Of a stretch of 64,000 nucleotides of DNA, positions 28,299 through 34,818 are shown piece by piece. Every line of letters begins with the position of its first letter. The stretch's first letter is position 1. This stretch comes from Anaerolineales bacterium (lineage in GTDB: Bacteria > Chloroflexota > Anaerolineae > 4572-78 > J111), in NCBI GenBank assembly GCA_020634935.1, contig JACKAT010000026.1:1-64000 (forward strand), given 5' to 3'. A program made the position numbers and the translations under genes. The notes below the pieces were generated by a model. That model was not told the origin of the DNA and did not search any database. It saw only the letters and a program-made list of their open reading frames with translations.

Positions 28299-28469
28299 TT
28301 AGTGTAAGCACCGGCTATCGCTCTGGCAGCAATCGACAAAATTCTGGACCCGAGCGTTATTATATGGGTCTTGAAGATGATTTTTAAAGGAACTTCGACA
28401 ATGGTCGCCTGCTTTGAGCCCGGTTTTGACCTTCAATGACGGCTTTTTGACAATGATTTCTGCTTTCAT
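28299..28469 (-). CDS. Cys-rich KVKT-leader peptide (56 aa), last gene of peptide operon
   Basis: 56 aa. Leader motif LKVKTGLKAG at residues 12-21, then a 35-residue tail with Cys24, a CC pair (Cys47-48) and Cys54, ending CLH. A strong AAAGGGAG lies upstream of the ATG at 28469. The longer frame starting 18 codons earlier is not needed. It is closely related to the 58-aa peptide at 28684-28860: both read HCR, later FV-x-CC, then CLH at the end. Four Cys allow two disulfides or other crosslinks. Function unknown. I infer an exported peptide cut after Ala20-Gly21 by the C39 exporter. Confidence 0.75.
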   Translation of the reverse strand: MKAEIIVKKPSLKVKTGLKAGDHCRSSFKNHLQDPYNNARVQNFVDCCQSDSRCLH

Positions 28470-28556
28470 AATACTCCCTTTATATACGGTTAAAGTTTTA
28501 TACAGACGAAGCAGGCGGCTCAAATCAAGGGTTGAGTCGCCTGATATAGAATGAGG

Positions 28557-28652
28557 TTAATTGTTGGTTTCTTGATTAGAGCCCGTACCGCCCCCGGCGG
28601 ATAGGGTTAACCCCAGGTAAACTCCGGCTTTAATCGCTGTTTTTAATTTCAA
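28557..28652 (-). CDS. Very short KVKT-type leader peptide (31 aa, TTG start)
   Basis: 31 aa starting at a TTG with GAGGAG eight bases upstream. It opens MKLKTAIKAG, matching the shared leader motif with the start residue in its first position. The remaining 21 residues are VYLGLTLS followed by AGGGTG and SNQETNN. Too short for automatic calls. The strong ribosome-binding site, motif match and location between two related peptide genes are the support. Confidence 0.6.
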   Translation of the reverse strand: MKLKTAIKAGVYLGLTLSAGGGTGSNQETNN

Positions 28653-28683
28653 GAGATTTTCTCCTCAATAACATCCCCAAACC

Positions 28684-28860
28684 TTAGTGCAAACATTTAT
28701 TGTCGCCGCGACAGCAATTAACAAAGTGATCGATCTTCTTTTGATTCCTGGAGTCGTTTAGCACATCATTGAAAGCGATCCGGCAGTGAGCGCCCGCTTT
28801 AAGGCCTGTTTTCACTTTAAGCGAGCTGGTCTTCTCAATCATTTGTTTTTGTATCATCAT
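28684..28860 (-). CDS. Cys-rich KVKT-leader peptide (58 aa)
   Basis: 58 aa. Leader motif LKVKTGLKAG at residues 14-23, then a tail with HCR (Cys26), CC (Cys49-50) and a final CLH (Cys56). AAAGGAAATA precedes the ATG. A paralogue of the 56-aa peptide at 28299-28469: Cys positions and ends are kept while intervening residues differ, which indicates selection on the Cys framework. Probably a substrate of the neighbouring C39 exporter. Confidence 0.75.
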   Translation of the reverse strand: MMIQKQMIEKTSSLKVKTGLKAGAHCRIAFNDVLNDSRNQKKIDHFVNCCRGDNKCLH

Positions 28861-28905
28861 TATTTCCTTTCATTAAATCTGATGCCACTTTTAATATTTA
28901 GAGCG

Positions 28906-28965
28906 TTAGGCCGTTAGGTAACTGTGATTTCCTGACGGCAAACTGAACCTGTTACCACTGCTCAT
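28906..28965 (-). CDS. Possible 19-aa peptide coupled to the glutaredoxin-like gene
   Basis: ATG overlaps the preceding stop (TGATG) and AAGGAG lies just upstream within the previous gene. The product would begin MSSGNRFSLPSG. It lacks the leader motif. The ribosome-binding site may be accidental, so this is only a candidate. Confidence 0.25.
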   Translation of the reverse strand: MSSGNRFSLPSGNHSYLTA

Positions 28966-29225
28966 CAATACTCCTTAAAGCCAATATGAAATTGTCCGTG
29001 GTAATCAGTGGTGGGGAAAGCCTGGACAAACTCCGGGCAAGTTTGACTGGAACAATCCACAAAGCGATACGCAGTCCCTTTTTGATCAAAATAATTCAAC
29101 TGCTTAACCGTCCACGGGCAGCTCTGGGTACCGTAAACCGTAATTGAACCGGCGGTCAAGTTGGTGCGAACACGCACTCCTGGGCTTTGTTTCGGGGTTG
29201 ATGGGGCCGGACGAATGTCAGTCAT
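28965..29225 (-). CDS. Glutaredoxin-like domain with a KVKT-type leader
   Basis: 86 aa. Residues 17-26 are VRVRTNLTAG, a conservative variant of the leader motif in neighbouring peptides. Residues 28-86 are glutaredoxin-like: ITVYGTQSCPWTVKQLNYF with a single active-site-type Cys36 (CPWT in place of CPxC), FVDC, a cis-Pro position in AFPTTDYHG, and HIGF. GGAAAATAATCG precedes the ATG. If cut after Ala25-Gly26 by the exporter, a complete mini-glutaredoxin would be released outside the cytoplasm, where it might act on the Cys-rich peptides of the same operon. A cytoplasmic maturation role is the alternative. Confidence 0.75.
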   Translation of the reverse strand: MTDIRPAPSTPKQSPGVRVRTNLTAGSITVYGTQSCPWTVKQLNYFDQKGTAYRFVDCSSQTCPEFVQAFPTTDYHGQFHIGFKEY

Positions 29226-29245
29226 CGATTATTTTCCTGAATAAA

Positions 29246-29416
29246 TCAACCTGAGAATAGACGGTTTAACGCGTCCTGGCGAGCCTGACAGCCACAATCC
29301 TTGCCGGTCAGGTCGGTATACAGGTGAGCGACTTTGTCCAAACCGGTCACTTGGGTTAGATCAGCCACTACATCACCCAGTGGTTTACCGGCTTTCAAGT
29401 GCGTCTTGACCTTCAT
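29246..29416 (-). CDS. KVKT-leader peptide with DCGC motif (56 aa)
   Basis: 56 aa starting directly with MKVKTHLKAG. The tail holds a predicted helix (DVVADLTQVTGLDKVAHL) and ends with KDCGCQARQDALNRLF plus SG. Cys-Gly-Cys followed by Arg and Leu-Asn is a pattern also seen in small phage-type proteins. The start lies 3 bp after the stop of the upstream peptide gene, so translation is probably coupled. No strong ribosome-binding site of its own. Confidence 0.7.
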   Translation of the reverse strand: MKVKTHLKAGKPLGDVVADLTQVTGLDKVAHLYTDLTGKDCGCQARQDALNRLFSG

Positions 29417-29419
29417 CAC

Positions 29420-29578
29420 TTACCAGGGCCAGGTCCAAAATTTACGACTGGTGACCGTGTTGGACACGGTCTGGGCTACCTGGCTGGCATTCCGGCGGGC
29501 TTGATTGAGGGCTTGTCTGGTTTCGTCGAAGAAATCTTTGACATCATAACCTGATTTTACATTGGTCTTGACTTTCAT
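29420..29578 (-). CDS. Trp-rich-tailed KVKT-leader peptide (52 aa)
   Basis: 52 aa: MKVKTNVKSG leader, a helical middle (DFFDETRQALNQARRNAS) and the C-terminus KFWTWPW. GGGAGG lies six bases before the ATG. It is the first peptide gene after the 265-aa membrane protein. A W-x-W end recalls ribosomally made peptides with crosslinked Trp residues, but no radical SAM enzyme is visible in the window, so modification is speculative. Confidence 0.7.
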   Translation of the reverse strand: MKVKTNVKSGYDVKDFFDETRQALNQARRNASQVAQTVSNTVTSRKFWTWPW

Positions 29579-29599
29579 AATATCCTCCCGTAATATGGC

Positions 29600-30397
29600 T
29601 TACGCTGCAATTTCCGCTGCTTTTGGCGTAGACGGATCTACAGCCGAGGCGGCGGTCTCCGGGGCCTTAACCTCGTTTTTTTCAATTTCCAATTCATTCA
29701 CTACTTCTTGAACCAGCGCCAGGAAGGTCGCCTCTTTCTCAGCCGCAGCCGTATCAATCGTCAGGGCTACATGCTCCTGCCGTTCTTTATCAGTGGCCAA
29801 GACTAAATTAGACGGGGTAGTAACCAGGCCAGCCTCAGCCAACTTGTTATACAGCTTTTGAGCAAAGGCCCGGTTTTCCGGCTTATTAGGGGCGGCTTGC
29901 CAGGCTTTGTAGGCCAGCAGCGGCTGAATATCGCGGGCTTTCCAGGCGGCCAGACCATGCAGGATCACCGCATCTTCCACGGCGCGTTTGAGATTATCGG
30001 GTGTTTTCGGGTCTACCAACCAGGTCAGTTCAAAATCTTGGGTCCGGCAGATAGTGGATAAATCGGCCACAAACTTGTTCAACTCTGCGTCGGACAGCCC
30101 ATCGACCCAAGCCGCAAATTCGGATGCGTCTACCGACAACTGATTATAAAGCTGTGATCGGTGAGCCAGGTCCGACTGGCCCAGCCACTGCTTAAACTGC
30201 GCGGCGACCTCATCCTTATCTTTCCGGAACGGCAGCCGAAACTGACCCAACCAACCCTTAGATTTCGAATAGGCTTCTTTGGTGTTGCTCGTGATCGTGG
30301 TCGTGGCCTTGTCACGGGACTCCTGAGACGCCCACTTGGGTTCAAGATACCAAATTATCCCAAACATGATCAATAAAATAGTAATTATGAGCATCAT
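29600..30397 (-). CDS. Membrane-anchored protein heading the peptide operon
   Basis: 265 aa. One N-terminal membrane helix (LIITILLIMFGIIWYL), then a charged, helix-rich, probably cytoplasmic domain, and an Ala/Pro-rich tail. No family recognised and no enzyme motif seen. AGGAG lies nine bases before the first of two ATGs. It is the first gene behind the minus-strand SARP-type promoter, 21 bp ahead of the first peptide gene, so a role in handling, delivering to the exporter, or giving immunity against the peptides is reasonable but unproven. Confidence 0.7.
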   Translation of the reverse strand: MMLIITILLIMFGIIWYLEPKWASQESRDKATTTITSNTKEAYSKSKGWLGQFRLPFRKDKDEVAAQFKQWLGQSDLAHRSQLYNQLSVDASEFAAWVDGLSDAELNKFVADLSTICRTQDFELTWLVDPKTPDNLKRAVEDAVILHGLAAWKARDIQPLLAYKAWQAAPNKPENRAFAQKLYNKLAEAGLVTTPSNLVLATDKERQEHVALTIDTAAAEKEATFLALVQEVVNELEIEKNEVKAPETAASAVDPSTPKAAEIAA

Positions 30398-30442
30398 CGG
30401 GTTTTTCTCCTATATAAAGTTAAGCATTTTAGACTGTTGCCC

Positions 30443-30474
30443 ATTTTAACAAGCCTGTGTGACATTAGCGTGAC
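30443..30474 (-). promoter_or_regulatory. SARP-type operator/promoter of the minus-strand peptide operon
   Basis: Read on the minus strand: GTCACGC (30474-30468), 4 bp, GTCACAC (30463-30457), 8 bp, then TAAAAT (30448-30443). Same spacing as the two plus-strand sites. It leaves a leader of about 40 nt before the 265-aa gene. It stands back to back with the promoter at 30494-30525. Confidence 0.78.
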
Positions 30475-30493
30475 ATGAAAGGTATAGCGGCTC

Positions 30494-30525
30494 GTCACGC
30501 AAATGTCACAGGCCGTTGCTATAGT
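30494..30525 (+). promoter_or_regulatory. SARP-type operator/promoter of the second exporter gene
   Basis: GTCACGC (30494-30500), AAAT, GTCACAG (30505-30511), 8 bp, TATAGT (30520-30525). The expected transcription start falls at about 30532, the ATG itself, so the mRNA may be leaderless. Confidence 0.8.
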
Positions 30526-30531
30526 AGGTCT

Positions 30532-32736
30532 ATGTCGCAAAATCCGGCCGATTTAACGGCTTTGACCTGGCCTGTAGTCCGATTAGATGAAGCCATCGAG
30601 CTATTAGCCCGCCGAACCGGCCTGGGATCGGTTTTGAGTGAAGCCCAAAGTCTTCCCCCCGAACTCCATCAGGCCGGTCTGGCGGCCTTGGGTCAGTGGG
30701 TTCAACACACCGCCGACCGCCTGGGCCTGGAAGCCGAGCCGGTGGCGGCCTCTTTAGCCGAGTTAGATGACCTGGTTCACCAGGCCGCGCCGGCCATTCT
30801 GTATCGACCACCCGCTTCGAACGATTCGGCGGCTTCACCTTCTTGCCTGGTTCTGTTGGCCGGTAGACGGCAGTGGCTTGGCCCCAAAGCTGTCTCGCTG
30901 CTTGGCCCGGATTTAAAGGTCCACCGGGTTCAAGCCAAGGTGATAAGCGACGCTCTGAGCCGGCCGCTCGTCGCGCCTCGCCTGGCGGCGGTTGATCGGC
31001 TGCTGGCCGAAGCCGGCGTCGATGAACTGCGGCACGAGCGGGCCAGGCAAGCCCTGTTACAAGAACAACTGGGGGGACAGCCGCTTGAGGTGGGCTGGCT
31101 GCTCCGGCCCTCGCCGGGTTCCGGCTTGTGGCGGCAACTCCGTCACGTCCGGCTGTGGCGCTACCCGCTGATTTTGCTGGGCGCGTCGCTGGCGCTGCAA
31201 GGGCTAACCGTGGGAACCTGGTGGATTATTGGCCGGGGATCGCTGACCGGCCAGTTTGAATGGGCCTGGCTGGTGGCCTGGGCGTTGCTGCTGTTCACCG
31301 CCATTCCGTTTCAACTGCTGGCGGCCTGGACGCAAAGTCAATTTGCCTATGGTGTGGGAGCTATCTTCAAACAGCGCTTACTGTACGGGGCGCTCAAATT
31401 GAAACCGGACGATATTCGCCACCAGGGGATGGGCCAATTTCTGGGCCGAATCATGGAGTCGGAGGCGGTTGAACTGCTGGCCCTCAATGGCGGCTTAACC
31501 GTATTGGTGGCGCTGATTCAACTAGCTACGGCCAGTTGGGTCTTACGGCAAGGGGGTAACGGCTGGCCGCTGGTCGGGTTGCTGTGGCTATGGCTGGTGG
31601 TTATCGTGAGCTACAGTGGGTATTACTACCGGCACAGCCAGACCTGGATCGACATTTACCGCCGCATGACCAACGATCTGGTCGAGCGGATGGTCGGCCA
31701 TCGAACGCGGCTGGCGCAAGAAGCCATCCGCGACTGGCATCTGGATGAAGATCGGGACCTGGCCCGCTATCTGGAATTATCGACCCGGCGCGACCGGCTG
31801 GGGCTAGGGTTGGTCAATTTACCGGGCTGGTGGCTGGTAGCCGGCCTGGCCTACGCTTTTATCGTTGGAGCGACCTCGGTCGGCCAGTTGGCGATTACCT
31901 TTGGCGGCGTGCTGCTGGCATCTCAGGCCCTCTACACCGCCAGCCGAGGGGTAGAGCAAGCGGTGCAGATTGGGTTATCTTGGGGACAAGTCCAGCCATT
32001 ATTTCAGGCCGCGACCCAGCCGGCAGACCGGCCGGCCCAATCATTTTTCGTGGCCCCAAAAGCCAAACCAGCGCCGGAGGGTGCAGCCGGGACAACCAAG
32101 GCTGAAAATGGACCGGCTGATCCGGAAGCGGTATTGATGGCGCGAGACGTGAACTTTCGCTACCGGCCCCACGGGCGGCTGGCCGTACAGCAGGCCAATT
32201 TGCAAATCTTTCCCGGGGCCCGGCTGTTATTGGAAGGGCCATCGGGCGGGGGGAAGACCACGTTGGCGGCTGTTTTGGCCGGACTGCGCCAACCTGAATC
32301 AGGGCTGTTGATGCTGTGGGGCTACGATCAAGCCAGTCTGGGCAGCGCCGAATGGCGGCGACACGTGGCTGTAGCGCCCCAATTTCACGAAAATCATATC
32401 TTTACCGAGACCTTTGGTTTTAACCTGCTGCTGGGACGCCGCTGGCCCCCGACGCCCGAGGATATGGAACTGGCGGAAACCCTGTGCTACGAATTGGGCC
32501 TGGGCGACCTGCTGGCCCGAATGCCGTCCGGCTGGCAGCAAATGGTGGGGGAAAGCGGCTGGCAGCTATCGCACGGCGAGCGCAGCCGGGTGTTTATTGC
32601 CCGGGCCTTGCTTCAGCAGGCCGATGTGATGATCTTAGATGAAAGCTTCGGCGCGTTGGACCCGGAAAATCTGGAGCGGGCGCTGCGCTGTACCCTCAAA
32701 TGGGCGCCGACGCTGTTAGTGATTGCCCATCCTTAG
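30532..32736 (+). CDS. Second NHLP-type export ABC permease/ATPase
   Basis: 734 aa. An N-terminal helical region of about 190 residues without a C39 active site, five or six membrane helices (for example WRYPLILLGASLALQ), and an ATPase with Walker A EGPSGGGKTT (Lys575), a degenerate signature LSHGERSR and Walker B VMILDES. It ends just after the H-loop (VIAHP). The start at 30532 replaces a longer frame from 30475, because the SARP-type promoter lies at 30494-30525. It presumably forms a heterodimer or works in series with the C39-ABC protein, as in NHLP export systems that carry both genes. Confidence 0.88.
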   Translation: MSQNPADLTALTWPVVRLDEAIELLARRTGLGSVLSEAQSLPPELHQAGLAALGQWVQHTADRLGLEAEPVAASLAELDDLVHQAAPAILYRPPASNDSAASPSCLVLLAGRRQWLGPKAVSLLGPDLKVHRVQAKVISDALSRPLVAPRLAAVDRLLAEAGVDELRHERARQALLQEQLGGQPLEVGWLLRPSPGSGLWRQLRHVRLWRYPLILLGASLALQGLTVGTWWIIGRGSLTGQFEWAWLVAWALLLFTAIPFQLLAAWTQSQFAYGVGAIFKQRLLYGALKLKPDDIRHQGMGQFLGRIMESEAVELLALNGGLTVLVALIQLATASWVLRQGGNGWPLVGLLWLWLVVIVSYSGYYYRHSQTWIDIYRRMTNDLVERMVGHRTRLAQEAIRDWHLDEDRDLARYLELSTRRDRLGLGLVNLPGWWLVAGLAYAFIVGATSVGQLAITFGGVLLASQALYTASRGVEQAVQIGLSWGQVQPLFQAATQPADRPAQSFFVAPKAKPAPEGAAGTTKAENGPADPEAVLMARDVNFRYRPHGRLAVQQANLQIFPGARLLLEGPSGGGKTTLAAVLAGLRQPESGLLMLWGYDQASLGSAEWRRHVAVAPQFHENHIFTETFGFNLLLGRRWPPTPEDMELAETLCYELGLGDLLARMPSGWQQMVGESGWQLSHGERSRVFIARALLQQADVMILDESFGALDPENLERALRCTLKWAPTLLVIAHP

Positions 32737-32784
32737 CCTTATGAAGATTGGGGAAACAAGTCGGTTAGCTATGAAAGACGATTT

Positions 32785-33882
32785 ATGCTGTTAGATCGGA
32801 CTCTTGAAATCATCGCCGCGATGACCTGGATCTTTGTGGCGCTGTTTATCGTGCTCCATTTTATCCGGGTTGCTCGCCAAGGGGGCATCGTCGCCGCCTT
32901 TAATCACCTCATTACGCGACGGATGGTGATGCTCTTGTCGGTGGCGATTGCCTTGACTTTGCTGAGTAACGCCCTGGTGTTCGTCGAACCCCAGCAGGTG
33001 GGAGTGGTGGTGTCGCTGGTGTCGCCGCAGGGTTATCGCGACCGGCCGCTGCGATCGGGACTGCGCTGGATTGTCCCTTTTTTGGAACAGGTTTATTACT
33101 ATCCCATTTTTTTCCAAACCTACACCATGTCCGGCAAGCCGACCGAAGGGCAGAATTTAGGCAGCGACGACATCGTCGCCCGGACCTCCGACGGTCAGGA
33201 AGTATCAATGGATACGTCCGTTATCTTTCGGATCGATGCCGAACAGGTTATTCAGATTCACATCGATTGGCAGGATCGGTATATCGACGATTTTATCCGC
33301 CCGTTGATGCGCGGCCTCATTCGAACCAAGGTGTCGCAGTTTACGGTGGACGAGGTCAACAGCTCCAAACGACTGGATTTGGAAAGGGATTTGTCGGAGG
33401 AGGTGCAGATCGCGCTGGAAGACAAGGGCTTTGTGATGGACCGATTTCTACTGCGCAACATCACCTTTTCCCCCGAATATGCGGCCACGGTCGAGCAGAA
33501 ACAGGTGGCCCAACAGAAGACCATCGAGAAAGAATATGAAGCCGAACAGATTCGCCGGCTGGCCGCTGGCGAGGCCGACCGCATCAAAACCATTGCCGAA
33601 GCCGAAGCTCAGGCGCTGCGGGTCATTGCCGCCGAGTTGGACAAGCGGCCGGATTTGATTACGTATCGCTACGTTGAGAAGTTGTCGCCGGGGATCAAGG
33701 TGATGTTAGTGCCTAACAACGCGCCCTATCTACTGCCGCTGCCGTCGCTCGAGGACGGCCTGCCGGCTACGCCGCCCCTTACGCCGACGCTGACCGCGCC
33801 AACCCCCACCCCGCTTCAACTGTCCGAAACCATCTTGAACCAGGTTTTGACGCCAACGCTATCGCTGACGGTAACGCCATGA
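32785..33882 (+). CDS. SPFH/Band 7 (prohibitin-like) membrane protein
   Basis: 365 aa. Two N-terminal hydrophobic helices (IFVALFIVLHFI and VMLLSVAIALTLLSNALVFV), then an SPFH domain (VVVSLVSPQGYRDRPLRSG through YAATVEQKQVAQQ), a Glu/Ala-rich coiled coil and a Pro/Thr tail. SPFH proteins form membrane scaffolds. It follows the second exporter after 48 bp and overlaps the next gene by 4 bp. This suggests a single operon with the exporter, although a ribosome-binding site is weak here. Confidence 0.87.
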   Translation: MLLDRTLEIIAAMTWIFVALFIVLHFIRVARQGGIVAAFNHLITRRMVMLLSVAIALTLLSNALVFVEPQQVGVVVSLVSPQGYRDRPLRSGLRWIVPFLEQVYYYPIFFQTYTMSGKPTEGQNLGSDDIVARTSDGQEVSMDTSVIFRIDAEQVIQIHIDWQDRYIDDFIRPLMRGLIRTKVSQFTVDEVNSSKRLDLERDLSEEVQIALEDKGFVMDRFLLRNITFSPEYAATVEQKQVAQQKTIEKEYEAEQIRRLAAGEADRIKTIAEAEAQALRVIAAELDKRPDLITYRYVEKLSPGIKVMLVPNNAPYLLPLPSLEDGLPATPPLTPTLTAPTPTPLQLSETILNQVLTPTLSLTVTP

Positions 33883-34817
33883 AACACCTCGCCTGGCTGG
33901 GGCTGATAGTGCTGCTGGTTCTACCCGGCTGCTGGGGCAATTTACCGTGGGGCTGCCCGCCTGATTGCATCGGGGCTGAGCTAATCGGCCGGGATATGAG
34001 CGGGGTCAGCTTATCTGAAACCAAGCTGGTGGAAGCCAATCTGCGCCGAACGTTGCTGGTTCGAGCCGATCTGAGTGGGTCTGACTTGAGCGGAGCCAGA
34101 CTGGTAGAGGCCAATTTAGCCAACGCGAACCTAACCCAGGCGCTTTTACTGGGGGTGGACTTAACCAAAGCCAATCTGGGCGGAGCCAACCTGGGCGGGG
34201 CCGACCTGACCGGCGCTAACCTGACCGGCACGAATTTGACCGGCGCTGACTTGACCCTGGCCCGGTTGTGGGGGGGCAACTTAACCCAAGCCACTCTGAT
34301 TGGCGGTAATTTAACCAGCACCGACCTGACCGGCATCGGGTTAGCCAAAGCCAACGTGAGCGGCAGTAATTTAAGCAATACCAATCTAAACGGGGCCTGG
34401 TTGAGCGGCGCGGATATGTCGGGGACGTTGTTGGTTAGAACCGCGCTGCCGGGAGCCTGGTTGAATATGACCAATTTAACCGGCAGCAATCTGAACGGCG
34501 CGGATTTATCGGGGGCCAGCTTGTACGCGGCCAATCTGACCGGCGTCGATTTTAATCAGGCCAACTTAGCCGGGGCTAATCTGGTCGGCGCCGATTTGGC
34601 GGGCGCTGACCTGCGAGGCGCAAATTTGCAGGGGACGCTCATGGCCGTAGCCGATTTCGTGGTTGACTCGATCACCGATCCGGTGATTACGGAATTGAAC
34701 GAAGCTGATCGAGCCAGATTAGCCCATGATGCCAACCTATGCGGCAGCCGTTACGACCAGTCTACCCAATGGCCGGAGAAATTTGAGATTCCAAGCTGTG
34801 CCATTCGGGCGGAATAA
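33879..34817 (+). CDS. Pentapeptide-repeat lipoprotein
   Basis: 312 aa. Signal peptide with lipobox VLPGC (Cys18), then a Cys pair in CPPDCIGAEL, then about 40 A-(D/N)-L-x-x pentapeptides such as ADLTGANLTG that would fold as a right-handed quadrilateral beta helix. A 4-bp ATGA overlap links it to the SPFH gene. Its C-terminus (LNEADRARLAHDANLCGSRY) is non-repeated. Cytosolic pentapeptide proteins such as McbG or Qnr protect gyrase, but this one is exported, so it more likely has a surface-binding role. Confidence 0.88.
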   Translation: MKHLAWLGLIVLLVLPGCWGNLPWGCPPDCIGAELIGRDMSGVSLSETKLVEANLRRTLLVRADLSGSDLSGARLVEANLANANLTQALLLGVDLTKANLGGANLGGADLTGANLTGTNLTGADLTLARLWGGNLTQATLIGGNLTSTDLTGIGLAKANVSGSNLSNTNLNGAWLSGADMSGTLLVRTALPGAWLNMTNLTGSNLNGADLSGASLYAANLTGVDFNQANLAGANLVGADLAGADLRGANLQGTLMAVADFVVDSITDPVITELNEADRARLAHDANLCGSRYDQSTQWPEKFEIPSCAIRAE

Positions 34818-34818
34818 C

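Noticed and set aside
30475..30531. Upstream start of the second exporter at 30475
   Set aside because: It would put the SARP-type operator and -10 box inside the coding sequence.
31895..32242. 115-codon minus-strand ORF inside the second exporter
   Set aside because: Shadow of a GC-rich gene without start signal or motif.
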